64,000 nucleotides of DNA. Source: Dehalobacter alkaniphilus (GTDB lineage Bacteria > Bacillota > Desulfitobacteriia > Desulfitobacteriales > Syntrophobotulaceae). This document shows, one piece after another, positions 35,400 to 43,114 of this stretch; position 1 is the stretch's first letter; every line of letters starts with the position of its first letter. The stretch is taken from positions 372,001-436,000 of the forward strand of contig CP148031.1 of the NCBI GenBank assembly GCA_040500365.1. Reading direction: 5' to 3'. The notes beneath the pieces are model-generated. The model was not told the origin of the DNA. It did not search any database and saw only the letters and a list, made by a program, of their open reading frames with translations. The position numbers were made by a program, and so were the translations under genes.

Positions 35400-35729
35400 A
35401 TGAGTACAGATAGCAAAAGGCGAAGAAGAGAACGGGTAACGGTTGAGAAAATGATTAATATTTATTGCAAGAAAACCCATACCCCCCAAAATAGAAGGTG
35501 TGAAGACTGTGAGAGATTATATAAATATTCAAGCAAGAAAATAGAACAATGCATGTTTGGTGAGAACAAACCAGTCTGTGCAAGATGTAAAATACATTGT
35601 TATAAACTAGAAATGAGAGTAGAAATAAAGAAAGTTATGAGGTATTCTGGGCCAAGGATGCTGTTTAAGCACCCAATATTAACGTTATATCACATAATAG
35701 ATTCTAAGAGAAGTAATAGGAAAGCATGA
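35400..35729 (+). CDS. YgbA-like 'nitrous oxide-stimulated promoter' family protein (cassette gene)
   Basis: 109 residues matching the YgbA_NO family. Seen: RRRRERVTVEKMINIYCKK, the metal-like CEDCERLYKYSSKKIEQC, CARCKIHCYK, and VMRYSGPRMLFKHPILTLYH. The family is linked to nitrosative stress in E. coli and Salmonella; its function is unknown here. Cysteine pairs suggest metal binding. One-gene cassette between sites 3 and 4. Confidence 0.8.
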   Translation: MSTDSKRRRRERVTVEKMINIYCKKTHTPQNRRCEDCERLYKYSSKKIEQCMFGENKPVCARCKIHCYKLEMRVEIKKVMRYSGPRMLFKHPILTLYHIIDSKRSNRKA

Positions 35730-35837
35730 TTGGCTCTTAAATTAACTGCCTTTATTGAAAAAGAACGGCTAGCAATCTATTACATAATTCGACTAGGAAC
35801 ATATAATATACAATAAGAGGAGAAACGGGCCACCCAT

Positions 35838-35913
35838 ACTTAACACGCCTTTCCCGAAACTTAGAATACATGAATGAAATAAGACACATCGGGAATGGCT
35901 GAACGTTATATGC
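35838..35913 (+). repeat. attC-like recombination site 4
   Basis: The left box ACTTAAC fits the attC consensus RYYYAAC exactly. Inner arms GCCTTTCCCGA and TCGGGAATGGC pair with one bulged base, and the right box is GTTATAT. A bulged base in one arm is a typical attC feature. Confidence 0.55.
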
Positions 35914-35943
35914 TTAGTCAATTATTTATGGGGAGAAGGAAAG

Positions 35944-36456
35944 TTGCTAAAGAATAATTTTAGGATAACATTTGCATTGATTCTTATTATGTTACTCAGT
36001 GGTTGTAGCTCAAATCATATGCCAACCGAAAAACCTCAAGATTTTGCTTTTGTTCTAAAGTATGGAATCGGAGCTAAAAATGAGCTTAATACAAAAAATG
36101 GTACCTTTACAAAGGACCTAGTGTTATCAGGAACATCAACCATACCTTTAGAGTTATCAAACGATGAATTAACAATGATTTATAACGAAATGCGTAAGAT
36201 TAGTATTAATAACTACCCTGAAGATTTTAAACCAGATAACGATTCGACCATTAAGCGATGGGTTACTCCATGTCAAACCTATGAGTTATTTATAACGTAT
36301 AACCGGAAAGAGCATCAAATTAATTGGGTAGATAGTAACTTATCGGAAGGATCTGAAGCCAAGAATCTGCGAGACCTAATTAATATGATTGTTTCTACAA
36401 TAGAAAGTAAAGAAGAATATAAAAAGTTACCAGAACCACAAGGGGGATATCAATAG
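35944..36456 (+). CDS. small lipoprotein (cassette gene)
   Basis: 170 residues starting at TTG 35944 behind GGGAGAAGGAAAG. A lipoprotein signal (hydrophobic run then LLSGC) puts the lipidated cysteine at about residue 21. The mature part is a small beta-rich domain with PLELSNDELTMIYNEM and an HQINWVDSNL stretch. No named family recognised. Secreted lipoproteins are common in cassette arrays. Confidence 0.7.
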   Translation: MLKNNFRITFALILIMLLSGCSSNHMPTEKPQDFAFVLKYGIGAKNELNTKNGTFTKDLVLSGTSTIPLELSNDELTMIYNEMRKISINNYPEDFKPDNDSTIKRWVTPCQTYELFITYNRKEHQINWVDSNLSEGSEAKNLRDLINMIVSTIESKEEYKKLPEPQGGYQ

Positions 36457-36553
36457 AAACAAATGACATTTGAAAGCTGTTCTAGAGAATATGAATGTAA
36501 TAACCAGACTTCGGGAATACGCGGAACATTCTACGACGACATATCGTGCAAAG

Positions 36554-36572
36554 GCCGCGCCGTCCTGGCGCG
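36554..36572. repeat. GC-rich palindrome between cassettes
   Basis: CCGCGCCGTCCTGGCGCGG, a hairpin of the same GCC-TCC-GGC type seen at other cassette borders. The 36457-36553 stretch before it (with ACATTC/GAATGT pairs and CGACGACATATCG) may be a decayed attC, but I cannot place its boxes. Confidence 0.35.
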
Positions 36573-36653
36573 GATGAAATGGACTTAAAGTATTTCTTTG
36601 TGGTAATCAGATCTCGTACGTCAGTAAAATCACGCGATGAGGTACTGTATAAG

Positions 36654-37070
36654 ATGAACAAAATGAGAGAAGAGTTGATTGCTCCTTGCGGGATGAATTG
36701 CAGACTTTGTATGGCAAATCAAAGGGAAAAAAATCATTGCAAGGGATGCCGAAACGAGGACGATATAAGGTATAAAACAAAAAATAGCACCAGTTGCATA
36801 ATCAAAAATTGTTCTGTAATTCAAAGTAATAAATCCGGGTTTTGCTTTGAATGCGACAAATTCCCTTGCATAAGACTAAAACAGTTGGATAAGCGGTATC
36901 GAAGTAAGTATCACATGAGCATGATTGAAAATCTTGAGCACATTAAGCAAAATAATCTGGATTCATTTTTACAGCATGAGGAGATTAGATGGAGTTGCAA
37001 AGAATGTGGCAATTTTGTCTGTGTACATAAACATATTTGTTTAGTTTGTAAAACTTCATTTATTGAGTGA
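36654..37070 (+). CDS. DUF3795 zinc-ribbon-like protein (cassette gene)
   Basis: 138 residues from the ATG at 36654; the frame is open upstream but those codons are over the palindrome and unconserved. DUF3795 hallmarks: APCGMNCRLCMANQR, C-KGC, CFECDKFPCIRLK, and a final CKECGNFVC...CLVC knuckle. About ten cysteines suggest zinc binding. Function unknown. It is a one-gene cassette. Confidence 0.8.
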   Translation: MNKMREELIAPCGMNCRLCMANQREKNHCKGCRNEDDIRYKTKNSTSCIIKNCSVIQSNKSGFCFECDKFPCIRLKQLDKRYRSKYHMSMIENLEHIKQNNLDSFLQHEEIRWSCKECGNFVCVHKHICLVCKTSFIE

Positions 37071-37092
37071 AAGGCGGTAGTTGCTTAAGGTA

Positions 37093-37108
37093 GCGCCGTC
37101 CGTGGCAC
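37093..37108. repeat. GCCGTCCGTGGC-type palindrome
   Basis: GCGCCGTCCGTGGCAC, about 28 bp before attC-like site 5, the same relative place as the palindromes at 31759 and 39367. Confidence 0.45.
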
Positions 37109-37135
37109 TGTCTGAGTCACGGGGCACGATACGTC

Positions 37136-37212
37136 GTTTAACAGGGCTTTACCGCAACTTTGCCAATATGAATGTGGTTGGGGTGTTGAGGTAATCCCCA
37201 GGATGTTAGTGC
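37136..37212 (+). repeat. attC-like recombination site 5, abutting an intron remnant
   Basis: Left box GTTTAAC fits RYYYAAC exactly. Inner arms GGGCTTTACCGCAAC and GTTGAGGTAATCCCC pair with two mismatches. The right box begins GTTAG, and the intron-like GTGCG start falls inside it at 37209. Confidence 0.5.
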
Positions 37213-37419
37213 GAAAGACCATGCTGAGATCGCGCATCCATGTGCGGATTGGAAAAGGACGAATAAATGATTTTGAAAGAACCCCCTAGTCTGACAAGGA
37301 GATTCATAAAGTAACGCTAATGATCTGACACAGAATGGTGCAGGGAAAGCCCGGTGCGGTAGTTCCGCACGCCGGGAACTGTGCGGGGTGCGCCGGGTAA
37401 CCGGCGCGTCTACCGTGAT
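37209..37419 (+). ncRNA. group II intron remnant (ORF-less, domains V-VI)
   Basis: It begins GTGCG, the group II 5' end. At 37346-37379 is a 34-nt hairpin with the AGC start, CCGG stem, two-base CG bulge and four-base loop expected of domain V. This is followed by GTGCGGGG, a domain VI-like stem (GCGCCGG/CCGGCGC) and the terminal CTACCGTGAT. Only about 137 nt lie before domain V, so most of domain I and the whole reverse transcriptase are missing. It cannot splice by itself. Confidence 0.5.
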
Positions 37420-37443
37420 GACGACATTCCGGAGGTATAGAAT

Positions 37444-38367
37444 ATGAATGTTTTAATTTTTGGTGGAACAGGTTTTCTAGGAAGGAACTTAACCAAGGAG
37501 TTAATCTCTAATGGTTATCAGGTAGCTGTTATAACGAGAAATCAGAAAATCACAGCAAACAAGGTTGAAGGTGATGTTAAGCTAATAGAGTGGGATAATA
37601 GTTCTTCTCTATCTTCTGCTTATGATTTTAAGGAGTTTGATGTAGTAATTAATTTTGCAGGGGAGTCAATCGGTAACCATCGATGGACTGAATCAGTTAA
37701 GCAAGAGATATTGAATAGTAGGATAAATACAACTCGTTTTATTGTTAACGCTATAAATGACGGGATTATAAATCCAAAAGTTCTAATAAGCGCTTCCGCC
37801 GTAGGGTACTATGGATCTCGTCAGGATGATAAGATAACCGAGAATGAAGGCCCTGGACAGGATTTTCTTGCAGGGGTTTGCCGAAAATGGGAAGCTGAAG
37901 CATACAAGGTCCAAAATGAATTAACACGAGTCGTTACTATTCGTACGGGGATAGTATTAGGTAGTCAAGGTGCTCTTACAGCAATGGTTATACCTTTTAA
38001 ATTTTACGTTGGTGGTCCCTTAGGTAAAGGAAATCAGTGGCTTCCATGGATTCACATTCAAGATCTAATCAGAATGATTAGATATATAATCGAGCATGAT
38101 GAGGTTACTGGTCCTGTAAATGGAACAGCACCAGAACCAGTAAGAATGGAAGGCTTTACAAAGATTTTAGGTGAAGTCCTAAAAAGACCATCATGGTTTC
38201 CTGTTCCTGAATTTTTATTGAAAATCGCATTAGGCCAAATGTCTGAAATGTTATTACATGGTCAAAGGGCTATTCCCCAAAAAATTAGTGATGTTGGTTT
38301 TGAGTTTAAGTTTCCTAATTTAAGGTCTGCTCTAGTGGATGCATTGGGGAACCGGAACGTCGTCTAA
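37444..38367 (+). CDS. TIGR01777-type NAD-dependent epimerase/sugar nucleotide protein (cassette gene)
   Basis: 307 residues. Extended SDR fold: NVLIFGGTGFLGRNLTKEL (nucleotide-binding GxxGxxG) at the start, INFAGESIGNHRWTE, and SASAVGYYG with the catalytic-type Tyr. The C-terminal DUF1731 extension reads PSWFPVPEFLLKIALGQM. This is the YfcH/SULA-like family. It starts after GGAGGTATAGAAT. It is a cassette-sized gene in the array and may use the intron remnant's end as its leader. Substrate unknown. Confidence 0.88.
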   Translation: MNVLIFGGTGFLGRNLTKELISNGYQVAVITRNQKITANKVEGDVKLIEWDNSSSLSSAYDFKEFDVVINFAGESIGNHRWTESVKQEILNSRINTTRFIVNAINDGIINPKVLISASAVGYYGSRQDDKITENEGPGQDFLAGVCRKWEAEAYKVQNELTRVVTIRTGIVLGSQGALTAMVIPFKFYVGGPLGKGNQWLPWIHIQDLIRMIRYIIEHDEVTGPVNGTAPEPVRMEGFTKILGEVLKRPSWFPVPEFLLKIALGQMSEMLLHGQRAIPQKISDVGFEFKFPNLRSALVDALGNRNVV

Positions 38368-38390
38368 CAGGCAGCTCCTGCCACTTGGAA
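38362..38390 (+). repeat. attC-like half site 6
   Basis: GTCTAAC (exact RYYYAAC) overlaps the end of the epimerase gene and is followed by a short hairpin GGCAGCTCCTGCC. The right half of the site is not seen, so it is truncated. Confidence 0.35.
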
Positions 38391-38439
38391 GATGATAAAT
38401 GTTCTTATTCTTATGTAGAATATTTTTGGAGGGATAGAT

Positions 38440-38865
38440 TTGGAAGAGTTTGAGATTCGAGATGGAATGGAAATGATGGATTTCCCAACAGTAACACAGT
38501 TGCTAGCAAAATCTTATTGGAGTCCGGGAATTAAAATGGATGAAGTTAAGAAAGGAGCATCTAATTCTGCATTAGTCGTGGGAGCCTTTGATAGTGCTCA
38601 CAACCAGATTGGGTATGCAAGAGTTGTTTCAGACAAGACAAGATTCGCATACATCATGGATGTATATGTAAACGAGAATAATAGAAAACGAGGTATAGGT
38701 AAAAAGATTATTGAACATATACTTTCACATAATGAATTGAGAGATGTTTATCAATGGTTATTGATTACGAAGGATGCTCATGAGTTATATGGCAATTTCG
38801 GATTTAAACCGCTATCTTGCCCTTCAAATTTTATGGAAATAAGAAATAAAAGGACGAGTAGGTAG
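38440..38865 (+). CDS. GNAT family N-acetyltransferase (cassette gene)
   Basis: 141 residues from TTG 38440 behind GGAGGG. The acetyl-CoA motif is VYVNENNRKRGIGKKIIEHIL, with the family's C-terminal DAHELYGNFGFKPL. Closest in pattern to small stress/antibiotic-type acetyltransferases (YpeA/PhnO type). Acetyltransferases are among the commonest integron cassette genes. Substrate unknown. Confidence 0.85.
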   Translation: MEEFEIRDGMEMMDFPTVTQLLAKSYWSPGIKMDEVKKGASNSALVVGAFDSAHNQIGYARVVSDKTRFAYIMDVYVNENNRKRGIGKKIIEHILSHNELRDVYQWLLITKDAHELYGNFGFKPLSCPSNFMEIRNKRTSR

Positions 38866-38940
38866 TCTGAATTAGCTATATTGGAGATCCAAGGGCCTCC
38901 CATCTGTGGTCAGCTCTGAATCTCGGGCCGTCCAACTTTA

Positions 38941-38995
38941 CATAACACAGAGCCCCCAAAACTTGGAATAGATAAATGCAATAGGGCCCTTCATC
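38941..38995 (+). repeat. attC-like degenerate site 7
   Basis: ACATAACACAGAGCCCC on the left, as in site 1 read leftward, with AGGGCCCTTC on the right pairing partly. The outer right box is missing. Confidence 0.3.
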
Positions 38996-39040
38996 AAAGG
39001 GTAAAATAAAAAGGAGTCTTGAATAACTCCTTAAAACTTT

Positions 39041-39307
39041 CTATTTTATTTTTCGTACATGGGTTGTTTCCATTTGCAGGATTTCGATTTTAGTTTCGAT
39101 TCTTTCGAGGGTATTAATAATAGTATCATTTTTCTCATTTTGTACTTCGCGAGCATCAAATAGTGCTTTGATTTTATGACCCAAATCATGTTCAACTTTT
39201 GTTTCTATTTTTTGGACGCGAGAGGTTAATTGTTTAAGTTGGGAACTAGTCACGGTTTGGTTTTCAAGGATCTTTCCGAGAAGATCCATTACCTTATCAT
39301 CCAACAC
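39041..39307 (-). CDS. small coiled-coil protein
   Basis: 88 residues, nearly all helical with heptads: VTSSQLKQLTSRVQKIETKVEHDL and NTLERIETKIEILQM. Such proteins are common and uncharacterised in Firmicutes. It reads against the neighbouring cassettes; its own start follows GGAGG within 12 bases (minus strand). It may form dimers or trimers with a larger partner. Confidence 0.65.
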   Translation of the reverse strand: MLDDKVMDLLGKILENQTVTSSQLKQLTSRVQKIETKVEHDLGHKIKALFDAREVQNEKNDTIINTLERIETKIEILQMETTHVRKIK

Positions 39308-39366
39308 TATCGCCTCCTAATGAATAGCTTATCGTTTTTGAAAGATAAGTCAAGGAGAATTTTTAA

Positions 39367-39386
39367 GGTTGCCATCCATGGCAACC
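39367..39386. repeat. GCCATCCATGGC palindrome near the right end of the array
   Basis: GGTTGCCATCCATGGCAACC, followed by GCTGA, is the inverted counterpart of 31759-31778 plus flanks (about 33 bp match with two or three changes). Confidence 0.55.
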
Positions 39387-39410
39387 GCTGAATTTGAAGC
39401 GCCACACGTC

Positions 39411-39425
39411 GCCTAACACGCGACA
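39411..39425 (+). repeat. attC-like half site 8
   Basis: GCCTAACACGCGAC: the left box fits RYYYAAC exactly and equals the classic GCCTAAC. No right half is evident. The array seems to end here; another GCATAAC occurs at 39555. Confidence 0.3.
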
Positions 39426-39714
39426 TTATTTGAAGTGTTCCTTGCCAAAATAGCGCATAGCAGTTTTTATATGATTTCCCCAAACATATTATTATTTGCG
39501 GAATAATGCCATTTTTTTCTATATGAGTTATTCAATTATTCCTCTGCCAACGGCGCATAACGTATTTCCAACACTTGGCATCTATGCAGATGTTCGTTTG
39601 GGAGATGTCTCCATTTTGAGTGATCAAGAGCAAAATCCGCAAATGGTTCGTCGTACTGGATACTGCGAATTTATCCTTTATGTTCTAATAAGACCTGTAA
39701 TTTTCTGGTTTTTC

Positions 39715-39892
39715 TTAGCTGTCACTTACTCTTACTGCCTTTTTTCTTAGTTCTATAATTCGCATTTTGCTTTCTAAGGCATCGTGTTTGGTTTTTTTCA
39801 ATCAGTTCCTGGGGTGTAAAATTTTTTGTATTCTCGAAGTTCTCGTATCTAATTCGGTGAATGTCGTCAATTGTAAACTTTTCACTCATCAT
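39715..39892 (-). pseudogene. small antitoxin-like partner of PIN gene, frameshifted
   Basis: The protein starts MSEKFTIDDIHRIRYENFE, the common small partner found downstream of PIN genes. A run of seven As near codon 30 shifts the frame; in the shifted frame it resumes HDALESKMRIIELRKK. Its ATG overlaps the PIN stop codon (ATGA). Confidence 0.55.
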
Positions 39893-40295
39893 AATTCATC
39901 TCCTCCCAACATCATAGATGGTGGCAATATATTGATTTCATTAAAATCCTGCAGCTTATTTACAGCCTGCACTTTATTGATGGTCTTGATATTTACAAAG
40001 TGTTTGAAATTCCAGCTAACGATATACTTAAGTATTCTTCCGTCAGAATAATTGAGTCCTGAGATTCCTCAACTTCTTCATAATCAATTTGTCCTAAATA
40101 TTCATAAAGCTGTGTTCGCTTCGGCTCAGGACATTTGGCCAACTCCGCTAAAGTCAGGTCTGAGATAGCGGCTTTATAAAAACCCTTTTTTAATTCTTGC
40201 CAAAAAAGATGGGTATCCTGCATTTTTTCAGGCGTATCCTCAGCGTCTAAATGGCTGATTACTGAGGTATCCAAATATATTTTAACCTTATTCAA
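39889..40295 (-). pseudogene. PIN-domain toxin-like gene with internal deletion
   Basis: The front codes for KIYLDTSVISHLDAEDTPE and TLAELAKCPEPKR, the start of a PIN ribonuclease. After TEEYL the frame skips and resumes (another frame) as SWNFKHFVNIKTI, ending MMLGGDEL. About 25-30 residues with the last acidic catalytic positions are missing, so the toxin is probably inactive. Confidence 0.6.
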
Positions 40296-40527
40296 TACAA
40301 ATCAGCCTCCAATCCCTATTTCTATATTACTATTAACGCTCTGTGTAATCAATGTTTGTCTGAGAAATGTAATGAAGATTAAACTTCCTTCTTTCGTTGA
40401 AAGGGGATGTATTGACTAAACCAAATTTGACAATTCGGAGAAAATCTAAAAAATTTGCCGCAAAATGATAGTGTGGTATGATTAGAAGAAAAGTAGAAAA
40501 GACGAAACAGGAACGGAGAACGCGATC

Positions 40528-43113
40528 ATGCATTCAGATTTTGGCAGCAGTCCGCGGCAGCATACAAATAAAAAGATGGAACTTCTTGCACCGGCCGGGA
40601 GTTACGAGGCATTGAAGGCTGCGGTGGAAAACGGAGCCGATGCCGTCTATCTCGGAGGCAAAATGTTTAATGCCAGAGCTTCGGCCTCAAATTTTGATTC
40701 GGAGGAATTGTCTAAGGCGGTGACGTACGCGCACGAACGCGGCGTTAAGGTCTATGTGACATTAAATATTCTTGTGGCTGACAGTGAATTCTCAGAGCTG
40801 TCGGACTATGTCTATCAGCTTTATTCACTTGGCGCAGACGCATTGATTGTTCAGGACATCGGGGTTGCGAATTTTATCCGGAAAGTTCTGCCGGAAATGA
40901 AACTTCATGCCAGCACGCAGATGACCCAGAATAATATTTACGGGCTGAAGCAACTTGAAAAAATGGGTTTTTCCAGGGTTGTTCTAGCCAGGGAGACTTC
41001 GGCGCCGGAAATAGAAAAAATTGTTCAGGCGACGGAGTTGGATGTCGAGGTTTTTGGACATGGCGCACTATGCATCAGTTATTCCGGACAGTGTCTGATG
41101 TCGAGCTATATCGGGGGACGGAGCGGTAACCGTGGAAGATGTGCGCAGCCTTGCAGGATGGCCTACAGTCTGGTCGACGGCAAAGGCAGGGATCTGCTGG
41201 AAGGAAGGAAGACCGGGGAGCACCTTCTAAGCCCGCGTGATCTGAAATTGTTGGACAATCTCGGGGAGCTGCAGCGGATCGGTGTGCGCTCACTGAAGAT
41301 AGAAGGCAGGATGAAAAGGCCCGAATATGTGGCAACGGTCATCCGGGTCTACCGTAAAGCCCTGGACTTTTTACAGGAACAAAAGGGGCAGGAAATCACA
41401 GCCCGGGATCTATATGAGCTGACTCAGATTTTTAACCGGGATTTTACAACCGGATACTTTCAGGGTTACCAGGGAGCGGAGATGATGAGTTTCAGCCGCC
41501 CAAACAATCGTGGCACCATGCTGGGCCGAATTACGGATCTAAAAAACAACCGTCTGACACTGAAGCTGGACCGCGAGCTGGGACTCGGAGACGGCCTGGA
41601 GATCTGGACAAAAAGAGGCCGCGAAGGGATCAGCGTCGGAAGAATAGGGGTACCTGGCGGCAAAACGGTTAACAGTGCTGCACCCGGAGATACGGTCACC
41701 ATAGAATTTGAAGGCGCTGCGAATATTGGGGACCGGGTATTCAAAACCCACGATGAGCAGTTGATTGCCCAGGCCCGGCTTAGTTTCCAGGAAGGCAAGG
41801 AAATGCGCAAGCGGCCGTTAAAAATGCAGCTTTCCGGAAAAGCTGGTCAAAAACTGCGCCTGACCGTCTGGGACGACCAGCAGCACGTTGCGCTGGAATC
41901 GCAGTGTGAGGCTCAGGAAGCACAGAATCGGCCACTGACACAGGAGGTTCTGGTAAAACAGCTGGGGCGTCTGGGGAATACCCCATTTTATCTGGGAGAA
42001 TTAACGACAGCACTGGAAGGGGATCTGATGATACCGGTTAGTGCGTTGAATGAATTGCGGCGCGCTGCGGTGGAGAAGCTTTTGGAACCGTCTCACAGCA
42101 AGCCGGCACTGACCTTGAATGCGTATCAGGAGCGGACCCACGCTTGGAATCAGCAGCTCAAAACCGGCCGGACAGTATCGGGAAAAACCGGAACAGGCAA
42201 GCATTTGCTCAGTGCCGCGGTGACGGATTCTTCCATGATTGCGCCCTTGCTGAAGTCCGGTGCGGACAGAATCATCCTGGGCGGAGAACACTGGCGGTCC
42301 AGACCGTCCCTTACCCTGGCAGAGCTGCAGAAGGCGCTCGATACGTGTCAAAGCCGGGGAAGAACGCTACTATGGAGATTGCCGCGAATCTTGAATCAGA
42401 TCCAGTGTGAGCAGGTGCTGAAGGATCTGACAGAGGTGGCAGGCTGGCCGGCAAGGCCGGTGATCATGGCCGGGAATCTGGCGGAAATCGAAATGGTGAA
42501 GACCGTTGATCCCGAGTGGACTTGGGAGACGGATTATTTTGTGCATTGTTTTAACGAAGCGGCGCTGGAATGGGTTCACAGGGCAGGCGCAAGGCAGGCA
42601 GCCCTTTCCATGGAATTAAGTCAGGAACAGCTTGCCGTTCTGGGCAAATCCGAAGGTATTGAGTTGCTGGTGTTTGGCGATATGGAAATGATGGTCAGTG
42701 AATTCTGTCTTCCCGGCGCTGTGCTGGGGGAGGGAAAAGACGGAGCCCCCAACAAATGCGGAAAGGCCTGTCAAAACAGAGACCTGTACCTGAAGGACCG
42801 CATGGCCTATCACTTCCCACTGGCTACGGATCAAGAGTGCCGGATGCATGTCTTCAATGCCAAAACCTTGAATCTGGTAACCGAACTGTCTAAAATAGCC
42901 GATATGGGCATCAGAAATATCCGGCTGGAACTGCTTCGGGCATCCCTGCCCCAGGCTGAACGTGCCGTTGCAGTCTTTCACCAGCTTTGGAAAGAAACGG
43001 CTGGAGGCAAGAACATAGGCAAAGAGGAAACAGAAGAAGCGATGAAAAGCCTGGAGGGGCTTTATCCCGATGGCTTTACCAGAGGACATTTTTACAGAGG
43101 GGTGCTAACGTAA
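40528..43113 (+). CDS. U32 family peptidase with DUF3656 domain
   Basis: 861 residues, cytoplasmic. The N-terminal U32 barrel has ELLAPAGSYEALKAAVENGADAVYLGG and FGHGALCISYSGQCLMSSY, with the cysteine-rich GNRGRCAQPCR. The C-terminal extension includes DUF3656 and a second cysteine group (CGKACQNR). U32 proteins include RlhA/TrhP, which add hydroxyls to RNA, and collagenase-like members. This long form is adjacent to mutS2 in many Clostridia; here mutS2 follows after one base. Role unproven. Confidence 0.88.
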   Translation: MHSDFGSSPRQHTNKKMELLAPAGSYEALKAAVENGADAVYLGGKMFNARASASNFDSEELSKAVTYAHERGVKVYVTLNILVADSEFSELSDYVYQLYSLGADALIVQDIGVANFIRKVLPEMKLHASTQMTQNNIYGLKQLEKMGFSRVVLARETSAPEIEKIVQATELDVEVFGHGALCISYSGQCLMSSYIGGRSGNRGRCAQPCRMAYSLVDGKGRDLLEGRKTGEHLLSPRDLKLLDNLGELQRIGVRSLKIEGRMKRPEYVATVIRVYRKALDFLQEQKGQEITARDLYELTQIFNRDFTTGYFQGYQGAEMMSFSRPNNRGTMLGRITDLKNNRLTLKLDRELGLGDGLEIWTKRGREGISVGRIGVPGGKTVNSAAPGDTVTIEFEGAANIGDRVFKTHDEQLIAQARLSFQEGKEMRKRPLKMQLSGKAGQKLRLTVWDDQQHVALESQCEAQEAQNRPLTQEVLVKQLGRLGNTPFYLGELTTALEGDLMIPVSALNELRRAAVEKLLEPSHSKPALTLNAYQERTHAWNQQLKTGRTVSGKTGTGKHLLSAAVTDSSMIAPLLKSGADRIILGGEHWRSRPSLTLAELQKALDTCQSRGRTLLWRLPRILNQIQCEQVLKDLTEVAGWPARPVIMAGNLAEIEMVKTVDPEWTWETDYFVHCFNEAALEWVHRAGARQAALSMELSQEQLAVLGKSEGIELLVFGDMEMMVSEFCLPGAVLGEGKDGAPNKCGKACQNRDLYLKDRMAYHFPLATDQECRMHVFNAKTLNLVTELSKIADMGIRNIRLELLRASLPQAERAVAVFHQLWKETAGGKNIGKEETEEAMKSLEGLYPDGFTRGHFYRGVLT

Positions 43114-43114
43114 A

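Noticed and set aside
36546..36653. Extended N-terminus of the DUF3795 protein
   Set aside because: These codons cover a GC-rich palindrome and do not look like the family; the ATG at 36654 gives the normal start.
39496..39750. 84-codon plus-strand frame
   Set aside because: It runs antisense to the decayed PIN partner gene and has no supported start or family.
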